Made by a program: the position numbers and the translations under genes
Notes under the pieces: model-generated
The model's database searches: none
Seen by the model: the letters and a program-made list of their open reading frames with translations, nothing else
Told to the model about the DNA's origin: nothing
Source: Lactiplantibacillus mudanjiangensis
Lineage (GTDB): Bacteria; Bacillota; Bacilli; Lactobacillales; Lactobacillaceae
NCBI RefSeq assembly: GCF_005405385.1
Contig: NZ_BJDY01000003.1
Location: forward strand, 434,001 to 498,000
Reading direction: 5' to 3'
Length of the DNA: 64,000 nucleotides
Shown here: piece after piece, positions 30,001 through 41,936 of the stretch
How the letters are laid out: each line of letters begins with the position of its first letter
Numbering within the stretch: the stretch's first letter is position 1

Positions 30001-31650
30001 TTAAGGTTTTGCGAGTAATAGTGCGACAGATTGATAAGGGTGTAAGACTAATGATGACTGGACATGAACGTCATCATAATTTGATAACAGTACTTGCGCT
30101 GTTAGGGCCTCGTCTGGCAAATCAACGGTCGTGGCTGTATCGTAGAAGTTATTTAAAACTAGCAGTTTCTGGTCACCTAATGTGCGCCAATAACCAAAGA
30201 CTTGATCATGATCGAGCCGCCAAGTCTGATAATCGCCGTCCGCGATAATTGGGTACGTCTTACGTAAGTGGATCAGTTGTTGATAGTAAGCAAAGATCTC
30301 ACCATGATTGACTTCGTCCGCGACGTTGATTTGGGCTTGATTGGTGGGGCGCAGCCAAGGACGACCGGTGGTAAAGCCGGCTTTCTGACTGGCATCCCAT
30401 TGCATCGGTGTCCGCGAATTGTCACGGGCCTTGGTTTTGACAATGGTAAAGGCATCTTGATGGCTGTAGCCGCTATGCAACAAGGCTCGATAAGCATTTA
30501 ATGCTTCAATATCAACGTAATCGGCCATGCTGGTGTAGTTAGGGTCAGTCATGCCAATCTCTTCACCCATGTAGATAAATGGGGTGCCGCGCATCAAGTG
30601 AATCACCGTTGCCAACATTTCCGCGGATTTAGCCCGGTAGCGGATTGGATCACCAAAACGATCGATGGCCCGTGGTTGATCGTGATTATTCCAGAACAAT
30701 GCTTGCCAGCCATTCCCAGCTGACATCCCGGTGGCCCAACCATCTAGCAGATGCTTCAAACGAGGGAAGTTGAACGGCATTCGTGACCATTTACGGCCAT
30801 CGACGTAGTCGGTTTTCAGATGGTGGAAGTTAAAAACCATTGATAGTTCATGGTTATCAGGATTAGAGTAACCAATACTATTTTTAATCGTTGTAGAAGA
30901 CATTTCGCCCACGGTAATACTGTCAGGATCTTGTCCAAAACTGGCTTGGTTAAGTTCTTTCAAATAATCTTGGACTACGGGTGTATCAGTGTAGAGTGTC
31001 TTGCTAGCAACCCCAGTTGGCGCATCCACAAGGTCAGTCGCTTTACCCGTCACGTTAATGACGTCAAAGCGGAATCCTTGAACCCCTTTAGCGCGCCAGA
31101 AGTTGACGACCTCGGCACAAGCAGTGCGCACTTCAGGGTTATGCCAATCAAGATCGGCCTGAGTGGGATCGAAGAGGTGCAAGTAGTACAAGTCGGTATC
31201 ACCAAATGGGGCCCAAGCTGGACCGCCAAATTTGGATTCCCAGTTGGTTGGCAAGCTACCGTCCGCTTTGGCGGGACGTAAATAGTAGAAGGCTTGATAC
31301 TTAGGATCGCCAGCTAAAGCTTTTTGAAACCAAGCGTGTTGCGTTGACGTGTGGTTAAACACCATATCAAGCATTACCCCAATTCCGACTGCTTTTAATT
31401 CGGCGACCAAGTTGTCAAAGTCTTGCATTGTCCCAAAAGTGGGATCAATGCGGTAATAGTCTTCAATATCGTAACCGTTGTCGTTTTGTGGTGAGACGAA
31501 AAATGGGTTAAACCAGATCATGTCGATATTCAGTGATTTTAAATAAGGAATCTTTTGGATGATGCCTTTTAAATCGCCGATACCATCACCGTCACTGTCA
31601 TAAAAAGATTTAGGATAAACTTGATAGATCACTTGTTCAGATAATTTCAT
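30001..31650 (-). CDS. treA: Trehalose-6-phosphate hydrolase (GH13)
   Basis: 549 residues, full length for TreA. It splits trehalose-6-phosphate to glucose and glucose-6-phosphate in the cytoplasm. Residues: nucleophile D196 (GFRFDVINV), acid/base E249 (VGEMSST), D324 (NNHDQPR). The segment MIWFNPFFVSPQNDNGYDI is typical of TreA rather than oligo-glucosidases. GAGAGG lies before ATG 31650. Middle gene of a treR-treA-PTS operon. Confidence 0.92.
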   Translation of the reverse strand: MKLSEQVIYQVYPKSFYDSDGDGIGDLKGIIQKIPYLKSLNIDMIWFNPFFVSPQNDNGYDIEDYYRIDPTFGTMQDFDNLVAELKAVGIGVMLDMVFNHTSTQHAWFQKALAGDPKYQAFYYLRPAKADGSLPTNWESKFGGPAWAPFGDTDLYYLHLFDPTQADLDWHNPEVRTACAEVVNFWRAKGVQGFRFDVINVTGKATDLVDAPTGVASKTLYTDTPVVQDYLKELNQASFGQDPDSITVGEMSSTTIKNSIGYSNPDNHELSMVFNFHHLKTDYVDGRKWSRMPFNFPRLKHLLDGWATGMSAGNGWQALFWNNHDQPRAIDRFGDPIRYRAKSAEMLATVIHLMRGTPFIYMGEEIGMTDPNYTSMADYVDIEALNAYRALLHSGYSHQDAFTIVKTKARDNSRTPMQWDASQKAGFTTGRPWLRPTNQAQINVADEVNHGEIFAYYQQLIHLRKTYPIIADGDYQTWRLDHDQVFGYWRTLGDQKLLVLNNFYDTATTVDLPDEALTAQVLLSNYDDVHVQSSLVLHPYQSVALLLAKP

Positions 31651-31670
31651 GTTTTTAAACCTCTCAATGT

Positions 31671-32393
31671 TTAAGGTTGAACGCGGCGAGCAAAATCACG
31701 GAAACGAAACTTGTCGGCACGATGGCGTGATTCCGTAAATTGGAACGGCGTGGCATCTGCCAAGCTAGTCACACTACGAACGACGGCGACATAAGCTCCA
31801 ACTGGTAAGTCTAAGTGGGCTTGATCTTCGGCAGTCGCTGGTTCCATCGTGATTTCTTTAGTTGCATAGGCAATTTGCAGACCGAGTGTTTGCTCAAAGT
31901 AAGCGTAGAGTGACTTTTCGGCCGCTGCTCGCGGTAAATCGGGAACCACCGCTTGTAAGATATAATCTTTATCAATAATGTCAGGTTCGCCATCGATTAA
32001 GCGCACCCGCTTGATCGCGGTAACTGGTGCGGCGGTCATTTCGACGCCCAATGAGGTAAACATTTGGACGGGTAGGGGAACTTTGGTTTCAAAACCGTAG
32101 ACGATATTTTCGGTTTTGATTTTTAATTTTTGAGCTAATTCTTGATAACTCACAATCCCAGAAACGGGAAATTCGTATTGGCGATGTTCGATGACAATCG
32201 AGCCTTTGCCACGAATCTTTTGAATGTAGCCGGCTTCGGCTAATGCGGATAAGGCTTTGCGGCCAGTCTCGCGAGAAATGCCATAGAGATCGCAAAGTTG
32301 GTGCTCACTTGGCAAGTAAGTGCCTAGTTTGTAAACTTCCCGATCAATCTTCTGCTTTAAATCTTCATAAATTAACGCGGATTTGTTCGGCAT
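31671..32393 (-). CDS. treR: Trehalose operon repressor (GntR family)
   Basis: 240 residues: GntR winged helix (YLPSEHQLCDLYGISRETGRKAL...IQKIRGKGSIV) and UTRA domain. The expected effector is trehalose-6-phosphate. It is the first gene of the operon, with AGGAGG before ATG 32393. GTCTAGAC palindromes in and near its promoter match the TreR-type operator architecture, implying autoregulation. Confidence 0.92.
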   Translation of the reverse strand: MPNKSALIYEDLKQKIDREVYKLGTYLPSEHQLCDLYGISRETGRKALSALAEAGYIQKIRGKGSIVIEHRQYEFPVSGIVSYQELAQKLKIKTENIVYGFETKVPLPVQMFTSLGVEMTAAPVTAIKRVRLIDGEPDIIDKDYILQAVVPDLPRAAAEKSLYAYFEQTLGLQIAYATKEITMEPATAEDQAHLDLPVGAYVAVVRSVTSLADATPFQFTESRHRADKFRFRDFARRVQP

Positions 32394-32413
32394 GCGGTGC
32401 CGCCTCCTAAATT

Positions 32414-32463
32414 AGAAATCGTTTTCAAGAATGACTATATCACTTGTCTAGACATCTTGTCAA
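32414..32463 (-). promoter_or_regulatory. tre promoter with TreR operator in the spacer and cre at the start site
   Basis: TTGACA (32463-32458), 18-base spacer, TATAGT (32439-32434). The spacer holds the TTGTCTAGACAT-type palindrome (32444-32455). A cre (minus strand TGAAAACGATTTCT, 32427-32414, one mismatch) covers the expected transcription start. A second TTGTCTAGACTT box lies upstream at 32533-32544, allowing looping. Confidence 0.85.
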
Positions 32464-32545
32464 TAAGTGACTTAACAAACTTTATAAATGCTGCTTAATC
32501 AGTGATCGTTACTTGAATTTGGAATGTCTATCAAGTCTAGACAAG

Positions 32546-32585
32546 ATAAAAACACCGCCGATAACTAACGATTATCGGCGGTGCT
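32546..32585 (-). terminator. Terminator of the oxidoreductase gene
   Basis: CACCGCCGATAA / TTATCGGCGGTG stem followed on the minus strand by TTTTTATC. Confidence 0.9.
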
Positions 32586-32593
32586 TTTGACGG

Positions 32594-33505
32594 TTATTCA
32601 GTTTTAGCCACGACAATGCGGCCATTGTGTTCAACTGTTAATAACTCTTGAGCTTGGGTGAATCCAGCTAACGTGAACGGTAACTGGTAACCCACTTGCG
32701 TTTGAATTTGTTTGGTTTGCAATAGTTTGAATAATGTTTGCAGGACCGCTGTGTCTGAAATGGTATCCGTTGGCTGGACGGTTTTGAACACGATTGCCTT
32801 GCTCGTTGCGGGTAAACTTGGGGCCATTGACACGATCGTTGCATCAAACTTGGCCATCGCGAGATCGGTTTTACCATCGAGGCCATTAGGAGCGACGTTG
32901 ATGACGACATCACCGCGATTTGCCAGCACGTGCGCTGGATTTTGCTGATCATAGGCGACGATTTGCTGAACACCCAAAGCTTGTAACAAGCGGGTGTGAC
33001 GTTGTTCTGCGACCGCTAAGACTGTGGCGCCGAGACGTTTTGCTAATTGGACGACGAGTCGGCCCACACTACCGGCAGCACCTTTGACGATGACTGTTTG
33101 ACCGGGCTGAACATCCGCAAAGTAGTGCACAATTTTATAAGCCGTAATCCCTGGTGTAATCACACTGACAGCCTCTAAAGCCGGTAACTCATCCGGTAAT
33201 GGGACGAGCTTATCTTCGTCAACGATGACTTGTTCCGCGTAAGTCTGCGTGGTGTACGCAGCGACTAACGTGCCTAGCGGTAGGCCGGTCACTGAACTGC
33301 CGATTTGGCTAATTCGACCGACAACGTCATGTCCAGGAATTAAGGGTAATGTTAAGTGCCCCGTTAAATTAAGGTGATCGGCACGATTAATATTCACGGC
33401 TAAAGTTGTTAAGACAATCTGATCGGATGCTGGCATGAGATCTGGTTGTTCAATTGCGATAAGTGGTGCCGCGCCCCCTGAGTTGGCATAACCATAAGCA
33501 AGCAT
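32594..33505 (-). CDS. Zinc-free alcohol dehydrogenase / quinone oxidoreductase-like protein (MDR superfamily)
   Basis: 303 residues. N-terminal GroES-like domain (LIPGHDVVGRISQIG) and C-terminal Rossmann domain with the nucleotide-binding motif VKGAAGSVGRLVVQLAKRLGATVLAVAEQ. The structural-zinc cysteines of alcohol dehydrogenases are missing, as in NADPH:quinone oxidoreductases. Substrate unknown. The frame opens with a TTG at 33508, but ATG 33505 fits the GGGGGGAT site better. It stands alone between the tre operon and the antiporter. Confidence 0.85.
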   Translation of the reverse strand: MLAYGYANSGGAAPLIAIEQPDLMPASDQIVLTTLAVNINRADHLNLTGHLTLPLIPGHDVVGRISQIGSSVTGLPLGTLVAAYTTQTYAEQVIVDEDKLVPLPDELPALEAVSVITPGITAYKIVHYFADVQPGQTVIVKGAAGSVGRLVVQLAKRLGATVLAVAEQRHTRLLQALGVQQIVAYDQQNPAHVLANRGDVVINVAPNGLDGKTDLAMAKFDATIVSMAPSLPATSKAIVFKTVQPTDTISDTAVLQTLFKLLQTKQIQTQVGYQLPFTLAGFTQAQELLTVEHNGRIVVAKTE

Positions 33506-33618
33506 CAAAATCCCCCCTTGATTGGTACTAGTTACTAACGATTACCTCAATTGTAGCGAGAGCTGGGGGTAAATCACAAGTTAGAACCATTACTTTCGGG
33601 AGTTGGTTTGGTTACTGA

Positions 33619-35016
33619 TTAATCAGTAACGGTTTTTTGATGTTTGAGCCCCCAACCGGTGAACCCACTAATGATCGAAAAGACCGGTGACAAGAGACTG
33701 AAGAAGCAAAATGGCAAGTAAGCTAACGTTGGGACACCTAACGTGTTAGCGGCGAAGGCCCCAGCGACGCCCCAAGGAATCAAGTAGTTGATCACAGTCC
33801 CACCATCTTCGAGCACGCGACTCAAAGCAAGGTTAGCTAAGCCACGGTCATTAAAGGTTTTCTTGAAGGCTTTACCCGGTAAAATAACGGATAGGTATTG
33901 TTCACCGACAAAGATATTGACCCCAATCCCGGCTAAAATTGCGGCGGTGACAGTGGCACCGTTACCGTGCAAGCGATTAGCTAATGGGATCATAACCGTT
34001 TGAATTAAGTTGAATTTCATCAATAATCCACCAAGTGCGAGGGTTAACAGAATCAACGAAACGGTGCTCATCATCGCACTAATGCCACCACGCGATAAGA
34101 GCTGATCGACACCTTGATTACCAGTTTTAGCGACAAAACCACTTTCGATCATCGTGGCAATTTTTGCAAGTGACGTGTGTGGTTGTTCAATAAAGATCAT
34201 CACAATGGCGAGACCAATGTTTAAGAAGAGGGTTGGAATTGCTGGAATCTTCATGAAAGCACAGACAAACATCACTAGTAATGGTAAAACAGCCCACCAA
34301 GAAATGGAGAAGTTTTGATTTAAAACCGTTAAAGTTGTTTGAATTTTACCTAAATGTGACTCTGTTGCGGCCCCAGCCCCGATGACAGCGTATAGTCCAA
34401 GTGAGACGACAAAAGCCGGAATCGTCGACCACATTAAGTTACGGATATGATCGAATAAGTCACTTTCAGCGATCGCTGAAGCTAAGTTGGTTGAATCAGA
34501 TAATGGTGACGTTTTGTCTCCAAAGATCGCGCCAGAAATAATCGCGCCAGCAATTAAGGCTGGATTGATCCCCATCGTGGTTCCAATCCCGAATAGGGCG
34601 ATCCCGATGGTCGAGATAATGGTAAAAGCACTCCCAATTGAGGTCCCGATAATGGCACAGACTAAGAAGACTGATGGCACGAACCATTGTGCCGAGATTA
34701 AATGGAACCCAAAGACCATCATCGATGGAATAATGCCGGCGGCGATCCAGACACTGATTAATGCGCCGATAAGTAAGAAAATGAAAATTGGCACAATCCC
34801 AGTTTTGATACCATCAATAATGCCATCATGAATACTGTCCCAGTTGTGACCGCGAATCCGGGCCCATAAAATAACTAAGGCGATGACCAGCATGACTGGT
34901 GTTTGTGGGGATAATCCGAATTTGATGACGCCGAGTCCCATAATAGCTAACATTACGAGTAAGACGAGCAGTGCTTCGCCGAATTTGACCGTTGGGGCCG
35001 TTGAGTTTTTTTGCAT
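33619..35016 (-). CDS. NhaC-family antiporter, probable tyrosine-linked transporter
   Basis: 465-residue membrane protein with about eleven hydrophobic segments; FGLSPQTPVMLVIALVILWARIRG and GTSIGSAFTIISTIGIALFGIG are NhaC-family segments. Annotated relatives are called Na+/H+ antiporters, but a Tyr-type T-box directly upstream shows control by uncharged tRNA-Tyr, so tyrosine transport is a better hypothesis. Start 35016 (MQKNS) follows GGAGG; the frame is open five codons further. The stop codon lies inside a perfect 20-base palindrome (33611-33630). Confidence 0.88.
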   Translation of the reverse strand: MQKNSTAPTVKFGEALLVLLVMLAIMGLGVIKFGLSPQTPVMLVIALVILWARIRGHNWDSIHDGIIDGIKTGIVPIFIFLLIGALISVWIAAGIIPSMMVFGFHLISAQWFVPSVFLVCAIIGTSIGSAFTIISTIGIALFGIGTTMGINPALIAGAIISGAIFGDKTSPLSDSTNLASAIAESDLFDHIRNLMWSTIPAFVVSLGLYAVIGAGAATESHLGKIQTTLTVLNQNFSISWWAVLPLLVMFVCAFMKIPAIPTLFLNIGLAIVMIFIEQPHTSLAKIATMIESGFVAKTGNQGVDQLLSRGGISAMMSTVSLILLTLALGGLLMKFNLIQTVMIPLANRLHGNGATVTAAILAGIGVNIFVGEQYLSVILPGKAFKKTFNDRGLANLALSRVLEDGGTVINYLIPWGVAGAFAANTLGVPTLAYLPFCFFSLLSPVFSIISGFTGWGLKHQKTVTD

Positions 35017-35044
35017 AATTGCAACCTCCAAAATAAATTTAACT

Positions 35045-35310
35045 AAAAAAATCGTCCCTGTTGTTAATTAAAACAACAGGGACGATTGATTAAACCGTGG
35101 TACCACCCAGCTTGAACCCAACTGGCAAAAAGCCAGTTAGTTCCGCTCACTAGAAGGTAACGGTTCTAGTTATTATCCGCCGAGCGCACCCGGACGTGGG
35201 TCACCGTATTTCATTCGTGTTAGCCTGATCGGTTCGCAGCAACCACCGACTTCCTGACGCACAGCTAAACGACTACTTGGGAGTGACCTTCTCGTTCGTT
35301 CATTAAGTTA
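35045..35310 (-). promoter_or_regulatory. T-box leader of the nhaC-family gene, probable Tyr specificity
   Basis: Minus strand: lower helix GGTCAC/GTGACC encloses AAGTAG on the 5' side and GAA-A-TAC-G on the 3' side; T-box GGGTGGTACCACGG (35108-35095); terminator ATCGTCCCTGTTGTT / AACAACAGGGACGAT with seven T (35045-35087). The specifier TAC predicts tRNA-Tyr at the same offset from GAA as in the Met T-box at 27.4 kb. Confidence 0.9.
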
Positions 35311-35316
35311 TCTGTG

Positions 35317-35345
35317 ATCATAGCATGTTCTGAAAAAAGCGTCAA
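35317..35345 (-). promoter_or_regulatory. Promoter of the Tyr T-box transcript
   Basis: TTGACG (35345-35340), 17-base spacer, TATGAT (35322-35317), just upstream of the leader. Confidence 0.8.
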
Positions 35346-35365
35346 GCGTGGACTAATGGATTTTC

Positions 35366-35441
35366 GTTACCGGTAACATCAATACTGATGAACGCTAAGT
35401 TGCGAGATCATGGTAGAATACAATTAATGAAAGCGTAAACA
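35366..35441 (+). promoter_or_regulatory. Operator palindrome and cre upstream of the lone GH13 gene
   Basis: Perfect 12-base palindrome GTTACCGGTAAC (35366-35377), -10 candidate TAGAAT (35414), and cre TGAAAGCGTAAACA (35428-35441, one mismatch). The palindrome is shared with the maltose locus promoters. Confidence 0.7.
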
Positions 35442-35460
35442 GCAAAGGGGTGTCAAGCAA

Positions 35461-37149
35461 ATGGCAGATAGTCAGTGGTGGCAACAAGCCGTCGTTTATC
35501 AAATCTATCCACGGTCGTTTCAAGATTCAAATGGTGACGGGATTGGAGATTTAGTGGGGATCACCCAGCGATTAGATTACTTGAAACAACTCGGGGTCGA
35601 TGTGCTCTGGTTGAATCCGATTTATCGCTCGCCGGGCGTCGATAATGGCTACGATATTAGTGATTATGAGGACATCAATCCAGAATTTGGTACGATGGCG
35701 GATTTTGAAAGGCTACTAACACAGGCCCATCAACGCGGGTTGAAGATTATGATGGATATGGTGGTTAATCACTCGTCTGATCAGCATCCATGGTTCATCG
35801 AGAGCGCCAAGAGTCGTGACAATCCGTATTCAGATTATTATATTTGGCGTGATCCAGTTGATGGTCATGCGCCGACTAACTGGGGCTCATTCTTTAGTGG
35901 CTCAGCTTGGACCTATGTGCCAGCGCGAAAGCAATATTATTTGCATTCGTTTGCGGTTGAACAACCAGATTTAAATTGGGAAAATTCGGACTTACGGCAA
36001 GCAATCTATGACATGATGTCTGGCTGGGTGGCGAAGGGGGTCGATGGTTTTCGGCTAGATGTGATCAACTTAATCTCAAAACCCACTGGATTTGTTGACG
36101 GTCAACCGAATCCTGGTGAACCGTATGCGGATATCGGCCCGATTATTGCCAATGGTCACCGGCTCAGTGAATTCTTACAAGCGTTGAATACTAACGTTTT
36201 TGCTGGCCATGATTTAATCACGGTTGGTGAGACGCCGGCTGCAACGATTGAAGATGCCCAGCAATCGGCCGGACTAACAACGCATGAATTAAACATGGTC
36301 TTTGAATTTGAACATATGGGCTTGGATGGCAATCCTGATCCAGCCATGGGTAAGTGGGATGACCAACCCGTGAAACTGGTCGACCTCAAGCAGAGTTTGA
36401 GTAAGTGGCAAACGGGGTTGCAGGGCATGGCGTGGAACAGTTTGTATTGGAATAATCATGATCAACCGCGAATTGTGTCGCGGTTTGGTAATGACAGCCC
36501 ACAATATCGTGAAAAGTCCGCGATGATGCTAGCCACGATGCTACATGGCCTGCAAGGCACGCCATACCTTTATGAAGGTGAAGAAATTGGCATGACCAAT
36601 GCGAATTTCACGCAATTAAGTGATTATCAAGATTTGGAGTCATTGAATGCCTATCATCACTTGGTTGATGAGGAACAGCGGGTACCGGCGGCTAAAATGA
36701 TGACGTATTTAGCGAAAATGTCGCGGGATAACGCGCGGACACCGATGCAATGGGATGCAAGTATCAATGCGGGATTCACAACTGGTCAACCGTGGCTAGC
36801 GGTGAATGCTAATTACACTAATATTAATGTGGAACAAGCCTTAGCTCAACCAAAGTCAGTCTTCACATACTATCAACGCTTGATCCGGTTACGACATGAC
36901 GTGCCGATCTTTACGACCGGGGCGTATCAATTATTGGACGCTGATGATGATGCGGTTTACGCTTATTTACGAGTAACCGGTGATCAACGGTTGCTAGTCG
37001 TTTGCAACTTTACTGATCAAGTCCAACAACGAGACTATGCTGACTTACCAACGGATGCGGCCTTATTGATTAGTAATTATGAAGACGATCAAAGGGCTGT
37101 GTTACGGCCGTATGAAGCGAAGATTTACGAATTTACAACAGAAAATTAA
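35461..37149 (+). CDS. malL: Oligo-1,6-glucosidase / alpha-glucosidase (GH13_31 type)
   Basis: 562 residues, the standard length for MalL-like enzymes. Catalytic D200 (GFRLDVINLISK), E257 (TVGETPAAT) and D334 (YWNNHDQPR). The VINLISK context after the nucleophile is the oligo-1,6-glucosidase subtype, differing from the paralogue at 2081. It is cytoplasmic and hydrolyses isomaltose-type and short alpha-glucosides. It is single-gene, with AAAGGGG ten bases before ATG. Control by the maltose LacI regulator is inferred from the shared operator. Confidence 0.9.
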   Translation: MADSQWWQQAVVYQIYPRSFQDSNGDGIGDLVGITQRLDYLKQLGVDVLWLNPIYRSPGVDNGYDISDYEDINPEFGTMADFERLLTQAHQRGLKIMMDMVVNHSSDQHPWFIESAKSRDNPYSDYYIWRDPVDGHAPTNWGSFFSGSAWTYVPARKQYYLHSFAVEQPDLNWENSDLRQAIYDMMSGWVAKGVDGFRLDVINLISKPTGFVDGQPNPGEPYADIGPIIANGHRLSEFLQALNTNVFAGHDLITVGETPAATIEDAQQSAGLTTHELNMVFEFEHMGLDGNPDPAMGKWDDQPVKLVDLKQSLSKWQTGLQGMAWNSLYWNNHDQPRIVSRFGNDSPQYREKSAMMLATMLHGLQGTPYLYEGEEIGMTNANFTQLSDYQDLESLNAYHHLVDEEQRVPAAKMMTYLAKMSRDNARTPMQWDASINAGFTTGQPWLAVNANYTNINVEQALAQPKSVFTYYQRLIRLRHDVPIFTTGAYQLLDADDDAVYAYLRVTGDQRLLVVCNFTDQVQQRDYADLPTDAALLISNYEDDQRAVLRPYEAKIYEFTTEN

Positions 37150-37187
37150 TTAAAACGCTTGCATTCATTTTATGAACCGGTTACAAT
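37150..37187 (+). promoter_or_regulatory. Promoter and cre of the beta-glucoside operon
   Basis: TTGCAT (37159-37164), 17-base spacer, TACAAT (37182-37187). A cre-like TTAAAACGCTTGCA (37150-37163, one mismatch) overlaps the -35. Confidence 0.8.
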
Positions 37188-37201
37188 GTATAACATTAAC
37201 T

Positions 37202-37305
37202 AGGATTGTTACCGCTGCCAAGGTAGTGGGCAAAACCTGATAATTTTGTTTACCGTGATATACTAGAACTATCACTGGTTGCAAAATTATTGGGTTTTTA
37301 TTTTT
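37202..37305 (+). promoter_or_regulatory. RAT antiterminator and terminator upstream of the licT-like gene
   Basis: GGATTGTTACCGCTGCC...GGGCAAAACC is a LicT/BglG-type ribonucleic antiterminator (37203-37237). It overlaps the first arm of a large terminator (AACCTGATAATTTTG / CAAAATTATTGGGTT, then TTTATTTTT). Binding of the antiterminator protein would open transcription of its own gene. Confidence 0.9.
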
Positions 37306-37331
37306 GGACCAAGAGTCGAGGGGCGTGAGGC

Positions 37332-38177
37332 ATGCGAATTAAGAAAGTGTTCAACAACAATGTGTTGCTAGCAGAACAAGCCGGACATGAAGTCGTTTTA
37401 ATCGGTAAGGGATTGGGCTTTCAGAAGAAGACTGGCGATACCGTGGATGAGCAATTGGTCACCAAAACGTATGCACCGACTCAGGATAATTGGATTGCGA
37501 ACTTTCAGGCCTTGATGGCGGATATTGAGCCAGAGTATTTTGAACTGGCTTCGCAAATTATTGTCTTGGCTGAAAAGCAACTGCAAACGACGTTTAATGG
37601 GTACTTATTAATTTCGTTAACGGATCACATTCATTTTGCGGTCTATCGACAGCAACATCAAATGGATATCAAAAATGAAATTCTTTGGGAAATTAAACGT
37701 ATCTATCATCAAGAATATCAGGTTGGTCGTCAAGCGTTAACCTTAATTAAAAATCAATTCGATGAGCAATTGCCGGAAGATGAAGCTGGGTTTATTGCCA
37801 TGAAGTTTGTGGAAAATAGTCTGGCAGATTCTAATCCTGATCAAACCTTGGCGATGACTAAGTTAATCAACGATGTTTTAAATATTGTGAAGTATCAATT
37901 ATCATTGACCATGTCCGATGACAGTCTTAGTTTACAACGCTTCCTAGTTCATCTGCGGTTCTTTGCTGAACGACTAACGCTCAAAAAAGATGATCGGTCA
38001 CAAGGCGAAGATGATGAATTTTTGTATCAACATGTTTCACAAAAATATCCACGTGCGTTCGATTGTGTTCAAAAGATCGTGGCATTTATCGAGAAAACGG
38101 CCCAACAACCAGTTTCTTTGAACGAACAAGTTTATTTAACGATGCACATTCAGCGAATATTGAATGAAGCATCCTAA
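37332..38177 (+). CDS. licT: BglG/LicT-family transcriptional antiterminator
   Basis: 281 residues: RNA-binding CAT domain 1-55 (MRIKKVFNNNVLLAEQ...VVLIGKGLGFQKK), PRD1 (about 65-170, with the conserved SLTDHIHFAVYR histidine region) and PRD2 (about 175-280, ending YLTMHIQRI). Phosphorylation of PRD histidines by HPr and the cognate PTS controls its binding to RAT sites, two of which are present here. It is the first gene of the beta-glucoside operon and autoregulated. Confidence 0.95.
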   Translation: MRIKKVFNNNVLLAEQAGHEVVLIGKGLGFQKKTGDTVDEQLVTKTYAPTQDNWIANFQALMADIEPEYFELASQIIVLAEKQLQTTFNGYLLISLTDHIHFAVYRQQHQMDIKNEILWEIKRIYHQEYQVGRQALTLIKNQFDEQLPEDEAGFIAMKFVENSLADSNPDQTLAMTKLINDVLNIVKYQLSLTMSDDSLSLQRFLVHLRFFAERLTLKKDDRSQGEDDEFLYQHVSQKYPRAFDCVQKIVAFIEKTAQQPVSLNEQVYLTMHIQRILNEAS

Positions 38178-38183
38178 TATTAG

Positions 38184-38265
38184 GGATTGTAACTATTTAA
38201 TTAGGCAAAACCCAAGTCACTAATACCTACTTTAGGGGGTGGTAGCGACTTGGGTTTTTATTTTT
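38184..38265 (+). promoter_or_regulatory. Second RAT antiterminator/terminator, upstream of the beta-glucoside PTS
   Basis: GGATTGTAACTATTTAATTAGGCAAAACC (first 20 bases to 38203) is a RAT; it overlaps terminator arm AACCCAAGTC (38209-38218), which pairs with GACTTGGGTT (38247-38256), followed by TTTATTTTT. Two switches in series on one transcript should tighten control. Confidence 0.9.
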
Positions 38266-38279
38266 AAGGAGGAACTACT

Positions 38280-41601
<3,322 letters not shown>

Positions 41602-41610
41602 TTGCTGGGT

Positions 41611-41830
41611 TACCTACGCCAGCCAGTGATTCTGCCGACTGTGGGGACCGGCTTCAGCAAAGGTGCGGGCGTCCACCTCGCTTTTAAGTCTAGCTCAAAT
41701 CGCTAGTCTTAAAAGTCGTCCACATCGTAAAGTCCGGCGCCATCACTGGCTGGCTTCGGTTATCTTGCTAATCAGTGATTACCAGTATAGCCGAGAAGAG
41801 TGTGGCCACCGCATTTCGGTTCAAGGCGAT
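41611..41830 (+). repeat. Structured intergenic repeat, copy 3 (shortened)
   Basis: Starts CGCCAGCCAGTGATTCTGCC (from 41618), keeps the GCTTTTAAGTCTAGC / GCTAGTCTTAAAAG arms and CATCACTGGCTGGC, then jumps to CCACCGCATTTCGGTTCAAGG. About 190 bases shorter than copies 1 and 5. No gene in 41602-41936. Confidence 0.8.
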
Positions 41831-41894
41831 CTAGTTTTGATCGGTGAATACTTGTCATATCAATGACTGATGCTAAAAGACAATTTAGTTAGTC

Positions 41895-41932
41895 AAAAAA
41901 CGGCGATCCTCTAAAAAAGGATCGTCGTTTTT
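41895..41932. terminator. Bidirectional terminator between the bgl operon and the secreted-protein gene
   Basis: AACGGCGATCCT / AGGATCGTCGTT stem with T-runs on both strands. Confidence 0.85.
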
Positions 41933-41936
41933 ATGT

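Noticed and set aside
33611-33630. Palindrome over the nhaC-family stop codon as terminator
   Set aside because: No T-run on the minus strand; perfect 20-base palindrome noted only.
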